From the NCBI GenBank assembly GCA_963565915.1, contig OY751486.1, forward strand, positions 3,596,001-3,660,000: a stretch of 64,000 nt of DNA, read 5' to 3'. The notes under the pieces were generated by a model. That model was not told the DNA's origin and did not search any database. It saw only the letters and a program-made list of their open reading frames with translations. Of the stretch, positions 9,575 to 19,290 are shown one piece after another. How positions within the stretch are numbered: position 1 is the first letter of the stretch; each line of letters begins with the position of its first letter. The position numbers and the translations under genes are program-made. The DNA comes from Entoloma clypeatum (taxonomy: Eukaryota; Basidiomycota; Agaricomycetes; Agaricales; Entolomataceae).

Positions 9575-12500
9575 GTACAACTATGAATAAACATGAGGGT
9601 TTGCGTATCCACTCCCAGAACGTGTACCGAAAGAGCGTTCTCCTGTCAACGATGTTAGAGCAACATAAAGATAACCTCGACATCATTTTCGTGCAAGAGC
9701 CCCCATGGGCTACCATAAGACATGTTGCCTCCATGACGAGTAAAGACGGCGAGCCCCTTGTGGGTCCGCCGAACCACCCAGACTGGATGTGCCTCCACCA
9801 CTCGGAACCTGTCCTCGACCCATCCAATACAGATGAGGATCTTCGACCCCATGCCATTGTTTACGTGCATAGACGGCGTACCGCCATGAAACCTAAACTT
9901 CGCTCAGACATCATCCGACATCAAGATGTCAACCTAATTTTGTTGTCTGTCCCCGAGGGCCAGATCAACCTAATTAATGCTTACTCGGATTCGCAGGGCA
10001 CGGCCATTCGCATCCTTGCCACCCTTGGAACATCCCTTCCTCCCATTCGGTATCTAGGCGGCGATTTTAATTGCCCCTCGCCACTATGGGACCACGAAGT
10101 GATGCGCCACAACCACAATGCATCTCTCCTCTCAGACTTCGCATTCGCTCATGGTCTTGTTCATCATAGGACTGGGTTTACCCATTTCCCTAAGAACAAC
10201 AATACCCCGTCCATCATTGACCTGGTCTTCCTCCCTAACATGGACAAAGACTCGGTCATCAAACTTGGGAGCCCAGATGAGTCGGACCACCGTTCGATTA
10301 TCACCCTCCTCAGATCCCCCCTCATTAATGCGAAGGAACGCTACCATATAGTACCAGACTCGGAGGAGGAAACTCACTTCCTGTCGGCACTCACGGAATC
10401 CATTGCCTCAATCCCTATCCCGGTTACAACCACTAGGGAGGACATCACTAGTATTACCCAGAAGGTACAGGAGCTCATCCTGGCTGAGTGGACCGAATTC
10501 TCTCGCTCTCCCCGGGACTCGTTCCGGTCGAAGGGCTGGTGGGATAAGGACTGTAAAGCCGGGTGGCGCACCTATTCCAACTTGGGCAAGACAGACCAAG
10601 ACTGGTGCGACATGCATAAAATCATCCGCACCGCCAAACGAAACTTCTTTGACAAGAAAATCGACGAAGTCTCCAACAAAAACAAGCGTCCTTGGGACCT
10701 TACCTCCTGGGTCGGCCCACGAAAGAATGCCTCTCCCGAGGCCATTATTTTCGACAGCGAGACCTGCTCCACGACCGCTGAGACCTGTGAGGCATTTCAT
10801 AAGTCTTTTCAGTCTGCCGAAGCGCGCCCTGTCGACCCCGATAGGCTGCGCAGTGCTCTCGAACCTCAGCCCAAAAGGGCTTGGGTTCCATTCACATCGC
10901 AAGAGGTCCTCCAGGCCCTGGCCGGCTGCTCCAGCCGGTCGGCCCCTGGCCCCGACCATCTTACATGGTCCCACCTCAAGTGTCTGATCACACATGAGCA
11001 TATCTTGAAGTTGTTCATCTGGATCCTGAACGCTTGCCTCTTGGCAGGGTTCTGGCCCGACGCATTCAAAATCTCAACGACCGTCATTATTCCTAAACCG
11101 AATAAGCCAGCGTATGACGTTCCCAAAGCGTTTCGCCCCATCGTGCTCCTAAACACCCTGGGCAAACTATTTGAGAAAGCTATCGCTAACAGACTGCAAT
11201 GGGAACTCGCCCGCTACGGTCTGCTACACCCAGGACGATTCGGAGGGGTTCGCCAGAACTCCACCGAAGACGCCGGACAATTCCTCACCCACCTCATTCG
11301 TGCGGGGTGGTCAAGGAAACTCAAGACTAGTGTCGTAGCCATTGATTTGGCACAATACTTTCCCTCTCTAAACCACTTGGTTATCGCGCTCATACTGGAT
11401 AGGATGGGGTTCCCCGACACTGTCGTGGACTTCTTCTCCAACTACCTAGTAGGGAGGCAGACTCAATACGCCTGGGAGGACGACCTCTCAGACCTTTTCT
11501 CTGTGGACATAGGCGTAGGTCAGGGCTCTGCCCTCTCCCCCGTGCTATCGTCCATATACCTCGCCCCGCTAATGTACGCGTTTCACGCCGAACTTTCGCA
11601 GGCTAGCCTCATCTCCTACGTAGACGACGGGACCATCATAGTCCAGTCCGAGACGTGGAAGGAAAACCTCGCCAAACTAAAAAAGGCATACAAATGTCTG
11701 TTCGAACTGACTACAGCCCTTGGGCTTGTCCTCGAACATTCTAAATCGGAGGTGTTCCATTTTTCCAGGAAGAATGGCGACGATGACCCCCCGGTTGACC
11801 TAGGATTTGCGCCCTTCACAGGCGACACCCCTCTTGTCCCCAAGACCTTCTGGAGGTACTTGGGGTTCTTCTTTGATCAAAAGCTACTCTTCACTGAGCA
11901 CGCCAAGCGATACGCCACTAAGGCCTTCTCTGCAACGGGAGCCTTACTCTCACTGGGAAACTCAGTCCGAGGACTTACGCCCAAACACAAGTGCACCCTA
12001 TACCGATCGTGTATTCTACCAATCGCTCTATATGGTGCCAATCTATGGAACTTCGACGGCGCCCGTAATAAGGGCGTCATCAAGTCTATCTCCAGAGTCC
12101 AGAGGCGTGCAGCCCTATGGATCCTGGGCGCCTTCCATACCACCCCCACAGGGGCGGTCGAATCCCTTGCCGGCCTGCCCCCGGTGCATTTGCACCTAAA
12201 GAAGCTCTCCTGCAGAAACCGTGTCCGTATGCACTCCCTTGCACCACGACACATGACTGTCATGGTCTGCGATGAGGAAGACCCCTCAAAGCGACCATGG
12301 TATTCCCCGGAATTTATGTACAACCTCAAATCCCCCCTCGTCGATATATGGGCATACCGTGCAAACGTGACTGTCCCCCTATCACCCTTCAACAACTACA
12401 ACGAGCCAGGGAAACATGTCCTCAACCGCTTTCCTGATCGCATCATCCATGACATCACCCTTATCCGCGGCAAAACCGCTAAGGAGCGAGCCGAAGCCAG

Positions 12501-13794
12501 GAAGCTGCGCCTCATCACCCTTAACAAGGTGTTCAATGCCAACATCTGCTCTAACAAATCCGCTGTCATCGTCACCGACGCGGCTGTTCCCTCCCTCGTG
12601 TCGGGCCATCAAGCTGTTGCAGCTTGGGAAACCTGGCACATGGGGTACTCCATCAATAAAGACTGGGCGGCTGGTGGCCTTGCAGTCTCTGACGACACTG
12701 AAACTCTAGCAATAGGACACGGGTTTTCCAACCTGGTCACTCTGCTAGGAGGACTATCTCAACTGGAAGAAATCCACATCTTCACCGACTCTGTTAACGC
12801 CATTCGGCGGGCCACAGACCCGGACCTCCACTCCTCGCAGGCAACTGCGCTCGCTATCATCAGTAACCTGGTCCCTTGGTTTGAGGAACCAGGCCTGAAA
12901 TCCAAGGTCTTCTTCCACCATGTCCCTGATTGCTCGGACCATGGCTTCGAACCCCACCGTGCAGTGCACGACTTTGCCTCCTCGATTCACATCGAGTGTG
13001 GTGAATCGGCCTCCAGATCCCTCGACTTCAACACGAAACAATTCACAGACGACATGCTAGGCAACTGGAACAACCTGTACCAGTCCCCCAAGTATGTTGG
13101 CCGTCACTACCAATTCCCGAGGTCATACGTCAGACGCCAAGACCACGCTCGGGCCAAAAGAATGAAACCGTCCCACCTCAAGGGCGGTACATGGCTTAAG
13201 GATGTGGGTCACTCCCAATCCCTCACGGCTCAAATGGTTCGCGGCCTCACCAGTCACACCCCAATTGGCCACTATCGACATAGGTTCAATATTGGCGACA
13301 AGACCAAACAATGCGACTGTGGAACAGGGTCCGTCGAGGACTTCGCCCACGTACTATACAAATGTCTGCACCACCCCACTAGGCCCCCAGACATGCCCAT
13401 CTTCTCGAGGAACACTCCCACCTGGGACAACTTCGGGAAATTCATCATGGACAACCCAGGGGCGTTTGCCTTCAGGGATCGTCCAATGCCCAACACAACC
13501 GTTGGCGGTAATCGTGTGGTAGCACGCTGGGTTCAAAGGGGTGCAGCCCCCTCTGGCAAGCGAATGCGATCGAAGGATAAGAACCGCACAGGCGCTTCTT
13601 TGGTGGGCAGGGCGCAGACACCCACCAGCGCCGCTAACGGCCAACCTCACAAGGTTGGAGTGCTCTTGTATCGCGTGGCCGAATATTCGGGTGCGCATAC
13701 TAACACGTTTGTTTATAACAGACTCCCCCGTCCTGGCGCGAGGACTTATCAGCTCAACGGAGCTTTGCGCCGCTTGTTCTTCTTGCGTACGTAG
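9568..13794 (+). CDS. LINE ORF2: endonuclease, reverse transcriptase, RNase H-like
   Basis: A 1408-residue polyprotein that nicks target DNA and copies the element RNA into it. Residues 10-250 form an APE-type endonuclease (FVQEPPW, GGDFNCPSPLW, SIIDLVFLP, ESDHRSI). The reverse transcriptase spans about 500-800, with FRPIVLLNTLGKLFEK, VAIDLAQYFPSLNH, GVGQGSALSPVLS and the active site SYVDDGT. An RNase H-like domain follows at about 1000-1130 (VIVTDAAVP, IHIFTDSVNA, HHVPDCSDHG); the acidic residue expected between the first two blocks is not obvious. The C-terminus has the CxC...H...C knuckle (CDCGTG, HVLYKC) common in LINEs. The start codon overlaps the ORF1 stop as ATGTTAA, suggesting coupled termination and reinitiation. 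The frame is fully open, so the protein may be active. Confidence 0.93.
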   Translation: MLSTTMNKHEGLRIHSQNVYRKSVLLSTMLEQHKDNLDIIFVQEPPWATIRHVASMTSKDGEPLVGPPNHPDWMCLHHSEPVLDPSNTDEDLRPHAIVYVHRRRTAMKPKLRSDIIRHQDVNLILLSVPEGQINLINAYSDSQGTAIRILATLGTSLPPIRYLGGDFNCPSPLWDHEVMRHNHNASLLSDFAFAHGLVHHRTGFTHFPKNNNTPSIIDLVFLPNMDKDSVIKLGSPDESDHRSIITLLRSPLINAKERYHIVPDSEEETHFLSALTESIASIPIPVTTTREDITSITQKVQELILAEWTEFSRSPRDSFRSKGWWDKDCKAGWRTYSNLGKTDQDWCDMHKIIRTAKRNFFDKKIDEVSNKNKRPWDLTSWVGPRKNASPEAIIFDSETCSTTAETCEAFHKSFQSAEARPVDPDRLRSALEPQPKRAWVPFTSQEVLQALAGCSSRSAPGPDHLTWSHLKCLITHEHILKLFIWILNACLLAGFWPDAFKISTTVIIPKPNKPAYDVPKAFRPIVLLNTLGKLFEKAIANRLQWELARYGLLHPGRFGGVRQNSTEDAGQFLTHLIRAGWSRKLKTSVVAIDLAQYFPSLNHLVIALILDRMGFPDTVVDFFSNYLVGRQTQYAWEDDLSDLFSVDIGVGQGSALSPVLSSIYLAPLMYAFHAELSQASLISYVDDGTIIVQSETWKENLAKLKKAYKCLFELTTALGLVLEHSKSEVFHFSRKNGDDDPPVDLGFAPFTGDTPLVPKTFWRYLGFFFDQKLLFTEHAKRYATKAFSATGALLSLGNSVRGLTPKHKCTLYRSCILPIALYGANLWNFDGARNKGVIKSISRVQRRAALWILGAFHTTPTGAVESLAGLPPVHLHLKKLSCRNRVRMHSLAPRHMTVMVCDEEDPSKRPWYSPEFMYNLKSPLVDIWAYRANVTVPLSPFNNYNEPGKHVLNRFPDRIIHDITLIRGKTAKERAEARKLRLITLNKVFNANICSNKSAVIVTDAAVPSLVSGHQAVAAWETWHMGYSINKDWAAGGLAVSDDTETLAIGHGFSNLVTLLGGLSQLEEIHIFTDSVNAIRRATDPDLHSSQATALAIISNLVPWFEEPGLKSKVFFHHVPDCSDHGFEPHRAVHDFASSIHIECGESASRSLDFNTKQFTDDMLGNWNNLYQSPKYVGRHYQFPRSYVRRQDHARAKRMKPSHLKGGTWLKDVGHSQSLTAQMVRGLTSHTPIGHYRHRFNIGDKTKQCDCGTGSVEDFAHVLYKCLHHPTRPPDMPIFSRNTPTWDNFGKFIMDNPGAFAFRDRPMPNTTVGGNRVVARWVQRGAAPSGKRMRSKDKNRTGASLVGRAQTPTSAANGQPHKVGVLLYRVAEYSGAHTNTFVYNRLPRPGARTYQLNGALRRLFFLRT

Positions 13795-13870
13795 GTCCTC
13801 GGACCGATGTAGTTTACTCTATGTCAAGCGGACTGTACCCATAGTATACCGCTATATAAATTGTTGACCC

Positions 13871-13893
13871 AAAAAAAAAAAAAAAAAAAAAAG
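13871..13893 (+). other. LINE poly(A) tail
   Basis: A run of 23 A marks the 3' end of the LINE, 76 bases after the ORF2 stop. The sequence just after it (GTACCTCACATCGGG) should be the target duplication, but no copy was found near the presumed 5' end. Confidence 0.9.
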
Positions 13894-14457
13894 TACCTCA
13901 CATCGGGCGCGCAACCCTGTTCTGACGCTTAGGCGAAAAAAATCTGAAAAGAAAACCCAAAGAACAATCTGTCTACCCAGGCAGTTGGGATGCCCGAATA
14001 GAAGAAGATCTAGGAAAGATGAAGTCCACGCGGTCAATACCCCTACATGTGCTGGACTGGTCAAATTGAGCTGTCGAGGAGTCAGGGCCTGGAACACCTG
14101 TTGTGAACTAGACGTGTACAGTCTTCTCTTCCAAACCATCACACGCGCCAGCAACTTCCCTGAAGGTTAGATGCGTCGGCCTTTGGTCACCTCGACATGG
14201 GATGGGCTCAACATTTCCCTGTGTGTCTCAAACGGCAACACTAGTTATAATGGGTGTACCGAGCGTTTCTCTTCTTATCCCTGAAGTCCAGGAGGTCCCC
14301 CTTAACGCTAGGGTCCGTGTATAGATATGTACTTTTGACGAAAAAGCACAAAACAGCGAGGTTGAAATGGATGGATTTCGAAAAGCGAAAACACTTGACA
14401 GAAACTTGGAAAAGATTGTTGATGTTTGGGCGGGTGGTGATGAGAGCTTGTTCTTCT
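13894..14457. other. Unassigned sequence after the LINE
   Basis: About 560 bp with no convincing ORF, LTR end or terminal inverted repeat. Short open frames in both strands lack recognisable motifs. It probably belongs to the older sequence into which the LINE inserted. Confidence 0.5.
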
Positions 14458-14540
14458 GTTGAGGCGACGCTAAGTCAAACGACGTCGCGAGCCCAAACTT
14501 AGGAACTTAGAATGAGGAACGTGGAAAGATAAAGAAGGGG
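14458..14540. repeat. Short dispersed repeat, copy 2
   Basis: It matches 6925-7004 over about 80 bp (GAGGCGACGCTAAGTC, ACGACGTCGCGAGCCC, GTGGAAAGAT). The two copies bracket the LINE and part of its flanks in the same orientation. Confidence 0.55.
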
Positions 14541-14786
14541 CTGTATTGCCAAGAGACCCAGCGGAAATCTCAAGAGAACAAGCTATCGAATACAAGTGAA
14601 AGTACCCTACTTATATATGTAAATACCATGAGGCTGCATTGAGACAGTGTCATGCTGTGCGACTCCGGATCCTTCGCATCCTGCTGTGTGATAATGATAA
14701 GATGTCCTCATGTACGATACAATGTAGATAAGATAAGATTGAAATAAGATAAGATAAAGTGAAAAGTGAAAATATGATTATAACAG
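14541..14786. other. AT-rich stretch with AGATA simple repeat before copia fragment
   Basis: This contains AGATAAG-type repeats at about 14726-14758. Its style recalls the GATTA repeats in the LTR of the copia element at 39.6 kb, so it may be a decayed LTR. I could not identify TG/CA ends or a primer-binding site. Confidence 0.3.
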
Positions 14787-15588
14787 TTGACATCTAGTCC
14801 CGCTGAACATATCATGACTGCTGGTGCAAGAGAACTCCTTGATCACATGACAAACACATCTGCGCAACACTTCACAGGTGCTCCGGTTAATCAACCGTCA
14901 ATGTACCCTGAGATGCAGGCAGCACATGATGTTGTCACATCTCTTGGCATTGTGGGAACATCCCAGACCCTCCAAAATGTCAACAACATCATATACCCCA
15001 AAGACATTCTGGGGATATATTCGACCCCTGACAATGAGGTAATGGACGAAGCTTCCCTGTTCCTTATGGAACGCCAAGATTATGATGCAGATATGGTGAT
15101 GGACTTCAATGAGGAATACGAGTATGATGAAGATAGACCTGGACCGTCCAAACGGACACGCTTCAGTTGGGCGGATGACATTGATGATGAGCTCTTTGGA
15201 GGATTGTCATGCGACGACCCGAGGTATGTTCTTTCACAAGTTTCACATGAGCACAGAATGACAGAAGAACACACCCAGATTCATGATGAGTCACTAGAAG
15301 CGGGTCGTAGTTATTTAAAATCACCTGTTGTTGCTGTCTCCTTCATGGAGGAAATTTATGATCATTTTGCCTCATGTTCAAAATGTAAGAACAAATACAA
15401 AGATACTAATGACACCGAGTGGATCATGGATTCTGGCGCTAGTATGCACTTCACCTCAGAGATGAGTGACTTTGCAACATACGAAGAAGAGAAATCAATC
15501 TGTACTGCCCAAACTGCAGGCAAAGCAAAGATCTCTATAAAAGGAAAAGGGACCATGTTCATCACTCACATGATACCATCACGTCAAT
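14787..15588 (+). pseudogene. Copia Gag-Pol linker and protease fragment
   Basis: The frame carries an acidic region (NEEYEYDEDRPGPSKRTRF), then a pair of cysteines (SCSKCKNKY) and the aspartic protease motif WIMDSGASMHFTSEMSDF at about 15419-15470, equivalent to WILDSGASLHFTYEFKDF in the second copia element. The protease is cut at 15588 by the hAT-like insertion, whose first target-duplication copy (CACGTCAA) occupies 15581-15588. No ATG is convincing as a true start, because the Gag part is missing. Confidence 0.88.
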
Positions 15589-17999
15589 AGTGTTCAAGGG
15601 TTTGATTTGGTTTGGTTTGGTTTTTTGCCTCCAAGAGGGATGGACTGAGACCGAGACCAGTCTTTCGATACCACAAAAACATAAAAAACTGGACCAGACC
15701 GTACAGGACCGGTCCATCGCACCCACAGATGGTGGACCGAACTGGTCTGCACCGGTCCGAACCGGTTTTGTATTATATATTGTGTCTAAATATATACACA
15801 CTGTATGTAATGTCAGTGGGCGTGAGTTGCGCGCGAGAAGGGCCCGTTGGGCTCGAAGAAATGGTGTTGCACGCAAAGGAAGGGCATTGCGCGCGAGTTG
15901 GAGGGTGTTAGGCACGAAAGGGGGGGGCTGTTGGGCACGGGTCACAGCAGCTGGGCACAAGAGGGGGCCGTAGGGCTTGAAGGAAACATGTTGCATGCGA
16001 AAGGGGGGTGTTGGCGCAAGTTGGAGGGCATTAGGCAGGAAGAAAGGGCGATGCGCGCGAAGGGAGGGCGTTGCATCCGAGTTGGAGGTCACCTTGATGC
16101 CGTTGGGCGTCAGAGAGGGCAGTTGGGCACTAGTAAGGGCAGGACGCCGTTGGGCGTGAGCGGGAGGCCGTTGGGTGCTAGAGGGAGCTGTTCGAGGGCG
16201 TTGGGCGTGAGTGGACATTGTTGGAGCTGTTCGAGGGCGTTGGGCATGAGTGGGCATCATTGGAGCTGTTCGAGGGCATTGGGTGTGAGTTGCGGTCTTG
16301 GGCGCGAGTGGACGCCGTTGGGTGTTAGAGGGAGCCGTTGGGCACGAGTGGATGCTGTTAGGCGCAAGTGGGAGGCAGTTGGGCGTTAGAGGGGGCCGTT
16401 GGGCATTAGTCAACCCTGTTGGGTGCTATAGGGGGTCGTTGTGCATGAGGGGCGGGCATTGGGGGGGGAAAGTGGCTGGGTGGAGTGAAGGTGGGGGATG
16501 AAAAAAGTGTGGGAACGTTGGGCTGGCTGTCGACTTATGTATGGTTTGACTTTCAGCAATTGCCAAGAGTGCTTGGCATCAATGCCAAGCAATGTGCGTC
16601 ATTGAAACTCGCGTCTTTGATGACCAATCCATGGCACTGTAAGTCCTAAAAATAGTTTGTAACTTATGTAGAGATACTTAGAAGCTAATAGTAAGCATAT
16701 AACCAGTTAAATATATGAGCTATGTAGGTAGAATTCTGAAATGATGCATCAAAACAATGGCACACTGTAAATCGTGATCAACAGAGCATCATCATGGGTT
16801 TTCTCAAACACAAAAACAACCTTTTGTTACTTCCTCCCTTCCACAACCACTGTAGTCTATATGTACTGTATATATACCATTGTAACATTGTATGTAAATC
16901 TACTCAGACCATTCAAATCAAGCCCAAGGACTTAAGAGGGTGAATAGAAGCAAAATAGGTCGAAAATTTGACCAAAAAATTTTGTTTCAGCTTTGGATTC
17001 TCCTCATTCAGGAGACCTCACAGCACATCTGTTTTTCAAATTTGGTGCATTCATTATGGAGATATAACACTTTTACTGAAGTATGCACATTTCATCATTT
17101 CTATCTTATCTAGAGATCTAAAAATTATACAAGGTGTTCCAGAAGGTGAATACATATATATTGATGAGTTCTATCATGTTAAAATATTATTAGATCATGA
17201 GGAAGGCACCGCGCGCCTGCCCAATGCATTTGCACATTGTTTACTGTTGTTTGGTGTAAAGCATTGCATCGCTATATGCTCAAATCCGTGGTGAAAATTC
17301 ATAAAATAAATACATATTTATTGACATATGATACTCTGGTACATAATTGATATAGTCTGTAAGCTTACTTCCTCCTGTGTGGCCATGTTAGGGGGGGGGG
17401 CGATGTTTTTTGAGTTTGTTTACATATATTTGACACATTTGATGTGCACATGTCGCGCATCATCCAACGTCGAATCGACGCATCCACCCATTGCTCGCTC
17501 TGCAATGAGAGGCACACAGTAATAATAGTACAGATACAACAAAAATAGCACTGTAAACACAGATACAAAAAAATAACACTGTAATCATATGTTTTAGCTA
17601 TGTTTTCACCATGTTTCACTCAATTCTTAACCTTTGTGACTCTGAGCAAGAGTTTATATACAAGCTAGAAATGTATTCCACTCAGTTGTAGCTTCAAAAC
17701 AAGCCTTAGACCAATGAAATTGGACTATAAATATCTAGAATATTATGCAGATTACTGAAAAATCTCCAAAAATTGTAGAATATTAGGGGGGGGGGTTGGA
17801 GGTGTATTCCAAAGGGCAAAAAGACTGGTTTAGACCGGTCTTTTTGCAGTCTGAGTCAAAAAAAAAAAATCTAGACTGAACTGCAGTCTAAATTTTCTAA
17901 AATGTATAGACCTTAGACCGTGGTTCAGTCCAATGTGGTCTATTTTTCAGTTCAGTTCAGTCCGGTTCAGGTCTATGTAGACTGAACCTTTGAACACTA
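15589..17999. mobile_element. hAT-like non-autonomous element with 8-bp TSD
   Basis: The element is 2411 bp long, begins TAGTGTTCAAGGGTTTG and ends in the inverted form GAACCTTTGAACACTA. It is flanked by CACGTCAA (15581-15588) and CACATCAA (18000-18007), an 8-bp duplication with one G/A difference at a CpG. Subterminal regions are packed with ACCGGT and GGTCTAGACC-like words. Inside lie a GC-rich minisatellite (15830-16475), an AT-rich module shared with 2628-2906, and tracts of G at 17390 and 17790. No transposase-like frame is present, so it depends on a helper. The inverted copy at 4441-5874 lacks the last 0.7 kb. Confidence 0.85.
15830..16475 (+). repeat. GC-rich minisatellite within the hAT-like element
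   Basis: Imperfect units of about 20-40 bp based on GCCGTTGGGCGTGAGTGG and GGAGCTGTTCGAGGGC. The latter higher-order unit repeats three times near 16185-16285. The same array, shorter and inverted, is at 5275-5650; a related one is at 56540-56810. Sequence drift between units indicates an old array kept by copying within the transposon. Confidence 0.8.
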
Positions 18000-19290
18000 C
18001 ACATCAAGGAAAGCCAAGAAGTCTAACGACTCGGCTTTATCCGGTTTTACACATCCCGGAGCTTTCCACTTGCCTCATATCGATAAAATTCTTCAAGAAT
18101 CTGGATTAAATGTCGCTGGCTCAGCTGACAATCCTAGTTTCTTCAAAGATGGAATGTGTGTACTAGATATGAACCTCATTTTCCCAGTTCAACAATATAC
18201 TGGGTAAATACATGTGTTGAACAAATCACGCAGCTAAATGCTAGAAATATCGATGTCTATAAAGCCGATTACAGCATTTGGCATCAGCGGTTTGCACACC
18301 CTGGTAAAGATGTCCTGAAAAAGGCACCCGACGCATGTGATGGATTCCCAAGGGACGTTCAATTTCCCCTTAAGGACAAGCCATGCCGTCCTTGCGCAGA
18401 AGTGAAGTTGAGGTTGAAAAGCTTCCCTCCTTCATCTTCACATGCTTCCAGACCCTTTGAGTTGCTCCATTCGGACCTCAAAGAGTTTCCAATCCCTTCC
18501 TATCACAGATTTAAATACTACATCAGCTTCTTGGATGACTATTCTGGGCATGTTTGGATGGTATTGTTGAAACTCAAATCCAATACCTCTGATGCATTCA
18601 AAAAGTGGACAATGCTTATGAAAACCCAGTTTAATGCCCAATTTTGCTGATGGCGTTTTGATGGAGGGGGAGAGTTCAAAAAGGAAACTGGGGTAATAAA
18701 ATACCTTGAGGATCTTGGAATTGCCATGGAAATTTCAGCTCTTAATACACCCCAACAAAACAGTTGAGCTGAAAGGATTAACTGCACCATTGTAGAGAAA
18801 GCACAAGTGATGTGATTTGCCACCTGCTTACCACAATCATGGTGGGAGTTTTGCGTTTTACATGCCATGCATGTCTACAATCGCATGCCAATTGAAAGAC
18901 TTTATTGGAAAACACCTTTTGAATCTCTAAAAGGGGAAAAACCAGATGTATCTAATCTCTGTGTTTTAGGCTGTGCTGCCTATGTTTATATTCCTGAAGA
19001 ACACCATGTAAATAAGTTAAATCCATGTGCAGAGCTTATGACCTTTATGGGTTTTAAACCAGGAATGAAAACATATCAGTTTATGACTGATAAAAACAGT
19101 ATCTTTATTGGTACAACTGTGGTATTTGATGAAACACTCTTTCCAAGATGTCCGGATACCAAAGTGCCACAACACACACCCATGAGAAATGACCCTTCCC
19201 ATGATGAGTCCCAGGATAACAGAAACCCTGATGACAATGTTGATCACCACTTTGGAGACAGAGGATGTTCATTATCATTCCCACTGGCAT
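18000..19290 (+). pseudogene. Copia integrase fragment
   Basis: After the transposon the copia frame resumes with the pre-integrase zinc-binding region (WHQRFAHPG, then CRPCAE at about 18285-18400). It then enters the integrase core with the first Asp in LLHSDLKEF, the second in FDGGGEF and the glutamate in the AERIN block. TGA codons occur at 18648, 18768 and 18813. The C-terminal part runs on through YIPEEHHVNKLNP. A frameshift near 19250 shifts into the frame used downstream. The first 150 bp after the insertion are in another frame, so at least one more indel is present. Confidence 0.88.

Larger units (their letters stand above)
7320..13893 (+). mobile_element. Non-LTR retrotransposon (LINE), nearly full length
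   Basis: The element has a zinc-finger ORF1, an ORF2 with APE-type endonuclease, reverse transcriptase and an RNase H-like domain, a short 3' UTR and a 23-A tail (13871-13893). This domain order fits the fungal Tad1/I-like group. The 5' boundary is inferred (somewhere between 7310 and 7375), because I could not find a target-site duplication matching the sequence after the A tail. Base composition is more GC-rich than its surroundings. ORF2 is open end to end; ORF1 has one in-frame TGA. Confidence 0.9.

Noticed and set aside
15562..16501. A 283-codon minus frame and several plus frames
   Set aside because: They cover the hAT-like terminus and minisatellite and cross an insertion boundary at 15589.
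16968..17294. Frame of 108 codons nearly identical to one at 4448-4789
   Set aside because: The DNA itself is duplicated as part of a non-autonomous element; the protein has no recognisable fold and the third copy of part of the region (2628) does not keep the frame.
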